Below, one piece after another: positions 6,362 to 9,670 of a stretch of DNA of 9,670 bases. Numbering within the stretch: the stretch's first letter is position 1; each line of letters opens with the position of its first letter. Made by a program: the position numbers and the translations under genes. Under the pieces are notes generated by a model, which worked only from the letters and a program-made list of their open reading frames with translations, searched no databases and was not told the origin of the DNA. This DNA comes from an uncultured Hungatella sp. (GTDB lineage: Bacteria > Bacillota > Clostridia > Lachnospirales > Lachnospiraceae), in NCBI GenBank assembly GCA_910586845.1, contig CAJUJV010000035.1, positions 1-9,670 on the forward strand, read 5' to 3'.

Positions 6362-7008
6362 AACCGTTCCTCCTGCAGCAGGGATTGCAGATCTTTGATC
6401 AGTCTGGTTACCCGCACATTTTCCCGTTTCATACTGACCTGATTGACGATAACTCTGGCGGACAGATCACAGATCTCTTCCAGCACGGTCAGGCCGTTTT
6501 CGCGAAGAGTGGAGCCGGTTTCCACGATATCCACGATCACCTCAGAAAGTCCTACCAGAGGCGCCAGTTCGATAGAGCCGTTGAGCTTGATAATCTCCAC
6601 GGTCTGATGTTTTTTGTTGTAAAAATAATCTTTGGCAATGCCGGGATATTTGGTGGCAACACGGATCAGCTCATGGTGCCTTAACAGATCCTCTGCCGAT
6701 GCGGGGCCGCAGACACACATACGGCATCTGCCGAACCCCAGGTCGATCACTTCATAAAGCTTCCGCCCCTCTTCCAGAATGGTATCTTTACCGCAGATTC
6801 CTATATCTGCGGCTCCATATTCCACATAGGTAGGCACATCGTTGGCCTTGGCCAGAAAAAAGCGGATTCCCCGTTCCTCATTGGTAAAGATGAGTTTTCT
6901 GGAATTCTTATCCTTCATCTCATCGCAGGTGATTCCGATCTGTTCCAGAAGCTCCAGAGTCTTGAATGCCAGCCTGCCCTTGGTCAGGGCTATGGTCAGA
7001 TATCTCAT
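6358..7008 (-). CDS. hisG: ATP phosphoribosyltransferase, short form catalytic subunit
   Basis: The 216-residue protein is a short-form HisG, which joins ATP and phosphoribosyl pyrophosphate in the first committed step of histidine synthesis. It lacks the C-terminal ACT-like regulatory domain that long forms use for histidine feedback; short forms need HisZ instead, and hisZ is the gene just upstream. The N-terminus reads LTIALTKGRL (4-13). ATKYPGIAKDYF (118-129) and the PRPP-binding motif VDIVETGSTLRENGL (159-173) are clear. The ATG at 7008 has a GGAGG box 5 nt upstream. The gene lies 85 nt after hisZ and overlaps hisD by 4 nt. The known HisZ-HisG complex is a hetero-octamer; that this pair forms one is a family-based inference. 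No key residue appears missing. Confidence 0.97.
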   Translation of the reverse strand: MRYLTIALTKGRLAFKTLELLEQIGITCDEMKDKNSRKLIFTNEERGIRFFLAKANDVPTYVEYGAADIGICGKDTILEEGRKLYEVIDLGFGRCRMCVCGPASAEDLLRHHELIRVATKYPGIAKDYFYNKKHQTVEIIKLNGSIELAPLVGLSEVIVDIVETGSTLRENGLTVLEEICDLSARVIVNQVSMKRENVRVTRLIKDLQSLLQEERL

Positions 7009-7093
7009 AAGTTCCTCCAGTTTTTGTTCATTCTGTATTCATGAAACATTTCCGCTGACACGGAGAGTGCTGTCCCCGCAAATGCCGGTAATG
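7009..7093 (-). other. 85-nt hisZ-hisG spacer
   Basis: This is the only sizeable gap in an otherwise packed operon. I see no convincing terminator, promoter or riboswitch. A 14-codon ORF starts at an ATG in the spacer (MFHEYRMNKNWRNL) and its TGA overlaps the hisG ATG as ATGA, but it lacks a good ribosome binding site, so I do not call it a gene. Confidence 0.4.
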
Positions 7094-8290
7094 TTACTGT
7101 TCATCAATAAGGCAGATCATATCCTTCCAGCCTTTTTGTCTGGCATAGTTTTCATAATCTCCTATGGTTTTTTTTGACGATTTCCTGATCAATACCGCTT
7201 TTTTATGTTTTTTCCGCAACTCCAGCACCAGTTTTACCGCTTTGTCCTGAGAAGAAGAGTCATAGAGCACCATAGTTCCCGATTTCTCAGGCTCAGTATC
7301 CAGCTTTTGCCTGGACATAGCCAGCATCAGCTGATCTACAATAATAGCGAATCCTACTGCAGGAACATCTTTGCCGAACTGAATCAGCAGCTTGTCATAC
7401 CGCCCTCCGTTAACGATATATTCCCCTGTCCCGTAAGTATAGGCTTTAAAGATGATCCCCGTATAATACTGATATTTGCTCAGCATGCCAAGATCATATG
7501 ACACATAGCCGGCCAGTCCGTAGGATTCCAGGATGGCGTGTATCTTCTCCAGGCGTTCGACGGCTTTTCTGGAGCGATCGTTATTTACCATATATTTTAC
7601 CTGCTTTAACTGTTCCAGCGTTCCGAACAGTTCCGGAAGCTTCAAAAAAACGGTCCTCAGAGAATCCGGCATGTCTCTTTTTGAGATCAGCTCATCCACT
7701 CCGAAGTAATTTTTATTTTCAATAAGCTCCCTCAGGGCATCACAGGTCTCCTGATCCATGCCGGCCTCTTCTGTCAGGCCCCGGAAAAATTCCACCTGCC
7801 CCAATTCCACCTGAAACTCTTCCAGGCCTGCTGTTTTTAAGGAATCAATGACCAGGGCGATCACTTCCGCATCAGCGCCGCTGGCATCGTCTCCTATGAG
7901 TTCCACGCCGGTCTGAGTGATCTCCTTTAATCGCCCCTGATAATTGGAATTGTTGATAAAGGTCCTCTCCCTGTAACACAGCCGCACAGGCATGGTCTCT
8001 TCAAAAAAATATTTCCCCACGCAGCGGGCTATGGCGGGAGTCATATCGGGCCGCAGAACCAGAGTATTATTGTCTCTGTCAAAAAACTTAAACATCTCCT
8101 GCGAAGTGACGCTTCCCCGCTCTTTGTTGAAAATGTCAAAGTATTCAAATGTAGGAGTTTCGATATCCTCATATCCATACAGATGAAATACATTGCTGAT
8201 CTTGTCCTCTACTGCCAGTTTTCCGGCACATTCCCCATTGTAAATATCCCGTACACCTTCCGGGGTATGTAACAGAGCTGCTGCTGTCAT
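7094..8290 (-). CDS. hisZ: ATP phosphoribosyltransferase regulatory subunit HisZ
   Basis: The 398-residue protein is a paralog of the class II histidyl-tRNA synthetase catalytic core that lost charging activity and serves as the regulatory subunit of short-form HisG, giving histidine feedback. Motif-2-like VRLCYRERTF is at 102-111, YYTGIIFKAY (275-284) matches the HisRS substrate region, and motif-3-like NGGRYDKLL with PAVGFAI lies at 294-316. After about residue 330 there is a short, lysine-rich alpha/beta tail (to 398) instead of a full anticodon-binding domain. A genuine HisS would be about 420 or more residues and keep canonical motifs; placement directly before a short hisG decides for HisZ. 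The ATG at 8290 has an AAGGA box 8 nt upstream. The gene is the first of the seven-gene operon and lies about 40 nt from the predicted transcription start. Confidence 0.95.
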   Translation of the reverse strand: MTAAALLHTPEGVRDIYNGECAGKLAVEDKISNVFHLYGYEDIETPTFEYFDIFNKERGSVTSQEMFKFFDRDNNTLVLRPDMTPAIARCVGKYFFEETMPVRLCYRERTFINNSNYQGRLKEITQTGVELIGDDASGADAEVIALVIDSLKTAGLEEFQVELGQVEFFRGLTEEAGMDQETCDALRELIENKNYFGVDELISKRDMPDSLRTVFLKLPELFGTLEQLKQVKYMVNNDRSRKAVERLEKIHAILESYGLAGYVSYDLGMLSKYQYYTGIIFKAYTYGTGEYIVNGGRYDKLLIQFGKDVPAVGFAIIVDQLMLAMSRQKLDTEPEKSGTMVLYDSSSQDKAVKLVLELRKKHKKAVLIRKSSKKTIGDYENYARQKGWKDMICLIDEQ

Positions 8291-8322
8291 GATGTCAGTC
8301 CTTCCTCATCGTATATAGTCAT
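8287..8322 (-). CDS. Possible 11-residue leader peptide before hisZ (doubtful)
   Basis: An ATG at 8322 opens an 11-codon ORF (MTIYDEEGLTS) whose TGA overlaps the hisZ ATG as ATGA. A GGGAG tract lies about 11 nt before it, in the short leader just after the promoter. It has no histidine codons, so it does not resemble the enterobacterial his attenuator. It might couple ribosomes into hisZ, or be chance. Confidence 0.2.
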   Translation of the reverse strand: MTIYDEEGLTS

Positions 8323-8339
8323 TGTTTAAGACTCTCCCT

Positions 8340-8368
8340 ATTTTACTACACTTTATATTTTTTTACAA
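8340..8368 (-). promoter_or_regulatory. Sigma-A-type promoter of the his operon
   Basis: On the minus strand TTGTAA (8368-8363) and TAAAAT (8345-8340) are separated by 17 nt of AT-rich sequence. The predicted start near 8333 leaves a leader of only about 43 nt before hisZ, too short for a histidine T-box. The -35 box directly abuts the U tract of the HPr terminator. No clear operator palindrome is seen. Confidence 0.75.
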
Positions 8369-8418
8369 TAAAAAAGGGCTGCTGTTTCTGCAGAATCATC
8401 TGCTTCACAGCAACCCTT
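8368..8418 (-). terminator. Rho-independent terminator of the HPr gene
   Basis: On the minus strand AAGGGTTGCTGT (8418-8407) pairs with ACAGCAGCCCTT (8385-8374), 12 bp with one G-U pair. A smaller inner hairpin GCAGA/TCTGC occupies the loop region. A TTTTTTATTGT tract follows immediately. It ends the HPr unit and insulates it from the his promoter just behind. Confidence 0.92.
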
Positions 8419-8434
8419 TCCGGTTCTTCAGGGA

Positions 8435-8701
8435 TTACATCTCACCCAGGCCGCTCTCGATCGCCTTGGAGATCGTCTCCATAGCTTCTGCCTCATCCTC
8501 ACCGTCACAGATCAGGGTGATCTCGGTGCCGCACTTGATGCCTGCAGCCATAACGTTGAGCACGCTCTTGGCAATGACTCTCTTCTCACCGCACTCGATG
8601 ATGACATCACATTTGAACTTCATGGCTGTCTGGGATAAAACCCCTGCCGGTCTTAAGTGAAGACCTGATGGATTCACTACTGTTAATGTCTTTGAAAGCA
8701 T
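8435..8701 (-). CDS. ptsH: HPr-family phosphocarrier protein
   Basis: The 88-residue protein is an HPr, the small cytoplasmic carrier that takes phosphate from enzyme I at a histidine and passes it to sugar-specific EIIA domains. The active-site motif GLHLRPAG gives H15 and R17. S46, the regulatory site phosphorylated by HPr kinase in Gram-positive bacteria, is present in AKSVLNVMAAG (44-54). Having H15 it is not Crh, which has glutamine there. The region after S46 differs from the usual KSIMGVMSLG, so it may be a second, specialised HPr rather than the main one. The ATG at 8701 has an AAGGAG box 9 nt upstream. The gene stands alone between its own promoter and terminator; no enzyme I, EII or HPr kinase gene is in the window. 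The symbol is given on family grounds. Confidence 0.88.
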   Translation of the reverse strand: MLSKTLTVVNPSGLHLRPAGVLSQTAMKFKCDVIIECGEKRVIAKSVLNVMAAGIKCGTEITLICDGEDEAEAMETISKAIESGLGEM

Positions 8702-8750
8702 AATATCATTCTCCTTCTTATCCTTATTTTGGTGTAACCCTCGTAATTAA

Positions 8751-8779
8751 ATTTTAGTACAATTTACCAAATGTGTCAA
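8751..8779 (-). promoter_or_regulatory. Consensus sigma-A promoter of the HPr gene
   Basis: On the minus strand a perfect TTGACA (8779-8774) and TAAAAT (8756-8751) are spaced by 17 nt. The -35 box contains the queH stop codon (TGA at 8778-8776), so the promoter begins inside the end of queH. The predicted start is near 8744, giving a leader of about 43 nt. No terminator is visible between queH and this promoter, so read-through from rpoD-queH could add to HPr expression. Confidence 0.88.
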
Positions 8780-9387
8780 GTACGAATAGAGTATCTGCAG
8801 CCACAATAATTTTGGCGGTAGAGGTCATACTTTTCAGACAGCTCCAGGGAACGTTTATATCCGTTCCGTTTTTTAAAATCCGAAGGCAGACAGGGCACTC
8901 CGTACTCCCGGCTGACTTTTTCTGCCACGGAATTCAGCTTCTGTGCTGACTTTAACGGACTGATGCTCAGAGTCGTGGTAAAAAAATCATATCCGCCCTT
9001 CCGGGCTTCAAGAGCCGCTTCCCGCAGCCTCAGTTCGTAGCACCGTTCGCACCGGTCTCCTCCTTCAGGACTATTCTCATATCCCCTGACCGTCTCATAA
9101 AATTCTTCAGGCACATATCTGCCTTTCTTCAGAGTTACAGGATTCGGAAAAGACATTTTTTCAATCAGTTTTTCTTCCTCTTCAACTCTCATCTCATACT
9201 CGGAAGGCGGATAGATATTGGGATTGTAGTAAAGAACCGTGATCTGAAAATACCGGGACAGATATTCCAGCACATAGCTGCTGCAGGGCGCACAGCAGCA
9301 GTGTAGCAGAAGCCTGGGAACCCGGTCTTCTCTTTGTATCGTCTCCAGGGTCCGGTCCAGTTCCTTCTGATAATTTCTCTGGTTCAT
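8776..9387 (-). CDS. queH: Epoxyqueuosine reductase QueH
   Basis: The 203-residue protein is QueH (former DUF208), which reduces epoxyqueuosine to queuosine in the wobble position of GUN-anticodon tRNAs. It replaces the unrelated cobalamin-dependent QueG. Cysteine motifs are HCCCAPC (29-35), CERCYELR (113-120) and YCGCRYS (194-200). Known QueH uses such cysteines to hold a [4Fe-4S] cluster next to a mononuclear iron site. YYNPNIYPPSEYEMR (53-67) and TTTLSISPLKS (137-147) are also typical of the family. The ATG at 9387 lies 20 nt after the last base of the rpoD sense codons, with a GGGAG box in the 17-nt gap after the rpoD stop, so it is probably co-transcribed with rpoD. No other queuosine gene is in the window. 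Length and motifs are normal. Confidence 0.95.
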   Translation of the reverse strand: MNQRNYQKELDRTLETIQREDRVPRLLLHCCCAPCSSYVLEYLSRYFQITVLYYNPNIYPPSEYEMRVEEEEKLIEKMSFPNPVTLKKGRYVPEEFYETVRGYENSPEGGDRCERCYELRLREAALEARKGGYDFFTTTLSISPLKSAQKLNSVAEKVSREYGVPCLPSDFKKRNGYKRSLELSEKYDLYRQNYCGCRYSIRT

Positions 9388-9404
9388 CTTTATCTCCCGT
9401 CATA

Positions 9405-9670
9405 TCAGAGAAAATCCCGTATCCGTTTGCTCCTGACGGGATTTCTCAGTTTCCGCAGAGCCTTGGCTTCGATCTGACGGATCCGCTCTCTGGTGACATT
9501 GAAGGCTTTGCCGACTTCTTCCAGAGTCCTGGGATGTCCGTCTTCTAACCCGAACCGCAGCACGATCACCTGACGTTCCCGCTCCTTCAGATCGCCGAGG
9601 AGAGCATCGATATGCTCTTTGAGCATCACGGACTCTACATTGCCTTCGGGAGTCAGTACATTATTGTCGG
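9405..9670 (-). CDS. rpoD: Primary sigma factor RpoD/SigA, C-terminal part only
   Basis: The frame stays open to the window edge, so the gene is 5'-partial; about 87 C-terminal residues are visible. An in-frame GTG at 9629 is internal, because the codons upstream (…DNNVLTPEGNVESV) continue the known region 3 to region 4 sequence. The visible part includes region 4.1 (LKEREQ-like LKERERQVIVLRFGLEDG) and the region 4.2 helix-turn-helix with TLEEVGKAFNVTRERIRQIE and KALRKLRNP, which contacts the -35 element of promoters. The ending KRIRDFL is typical of housekeeping sigma factors, so an alternative sigma factor is unlikely. It stops with TGA at 9407-9405. QueH follows after 17 nt. The promoter and regions 1-3 lie outside the window. 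Confidence 0.95.
   Translation of the reverse strand, partial: DNNVLTPEGNVESVMLKEHIDALLGDLKERERQVIVLRFGLEDGHPRTLEEVGKAFNVTRERIRQIEAKALRKLRNPVRSKRIRDFL

Noticed and set aside
7094..8290. Histidyl-tRNA synthetase (hisS)
   Set aside because: The motifs are altered, the anticodon-binding domain is reduced, and a short-form hisG follows directly, which fits HisZ.
8728..8771. Inverted repeat TTTGGT...ACCAAA flanking the HPr -10 region
   Set aside because: Only 6 bp per arm with a 32-nt interval; too weak to claim as an operator or a terminator.
9194..9403. 69-codon open frame overlapping the start of queH in another frame
   Set aside because: It overlaps an intact queH with conserved cysteine motifs; its protein is not recognisable and it is best read as a shadow of queH.

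Overview
The window looks like a chromosomal segment from a Gram-positive anaerobe of the Clostridia, most likely Lachnospiraceae. The reasons are the short-form HisG paired with HisZ, a TrpB2-type tryptophan synthase beta chain, the QueH-type epoxyqueuosine reductase, an HPr with both His15 and Ser46, strong purine-rich ribosome binding sites and consensus sigma-A promoters. The family-level assignment is inference. Every gene recognised lies on the minus strand, so transcription runs from the high coordinates to the low ones.

Layout in transcription order. At 9670-9405 is the C-terminal end of the primary sigma factor (rpoD/sigA), cut by the window edge. It is followed after 17 nt by queH (tRNA queuosine synthesis). 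A monocistronic HPr-family gene (8701-8435) has a TTGACA-17-TAAAAT promoter whose -35 box overlaps the queH stop codon, and it ends in a clear rho-independent terminator. Directly behind that terminator a second sigma-A-like promoter (8368-8340) starts a tightly packed seven-gene unit: hisZ, hisG, hisD, hisB, a GNAT acetyltransferase, a zinc-ribbon/transmembrane/leucine-rich-repeat protein, and a TrpB2-type trpB. Gene junctions are 4-nt overlaps or gaps of 1-21 nt, except 85 nt between hisZ and hisG. The unit ends in a strong terminator at 485-528.

Beyond it (460-1) is a separate unit with a near-consensus promoter and a roughly 210-nt leader that can form hairpins and holds a questionable 33-codon ORF. 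The gene it leads to encodes a heptad-repeat coiled-coil protein made of 21-bp tandem repeats; it runs off the left edge of the window and would be missed by a search that requires a stop codon.

How the genes work together: HisZ and HisG form the first enzyme of histidine synthesis, HisD performs the last two oxidations, and HisB the imidazoleglycerol-phosphate dehydration. The other pathway genes (hisC, hisH, hisA, hisF, hisI/hisE, histidinol phosphatase) are not here. The place where they often follow is taken by the acetyltransferase, the LRR protein and TrpB2. No trpA lies in the window, so the TrpB2 may work on free indole. I see no CRISPR array, insertion sequence, tRNA or rRNA gene, and no convincing new defence or mobile system. 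The most unusual items are the tail of the his operon and the repeat protein at the left edge.
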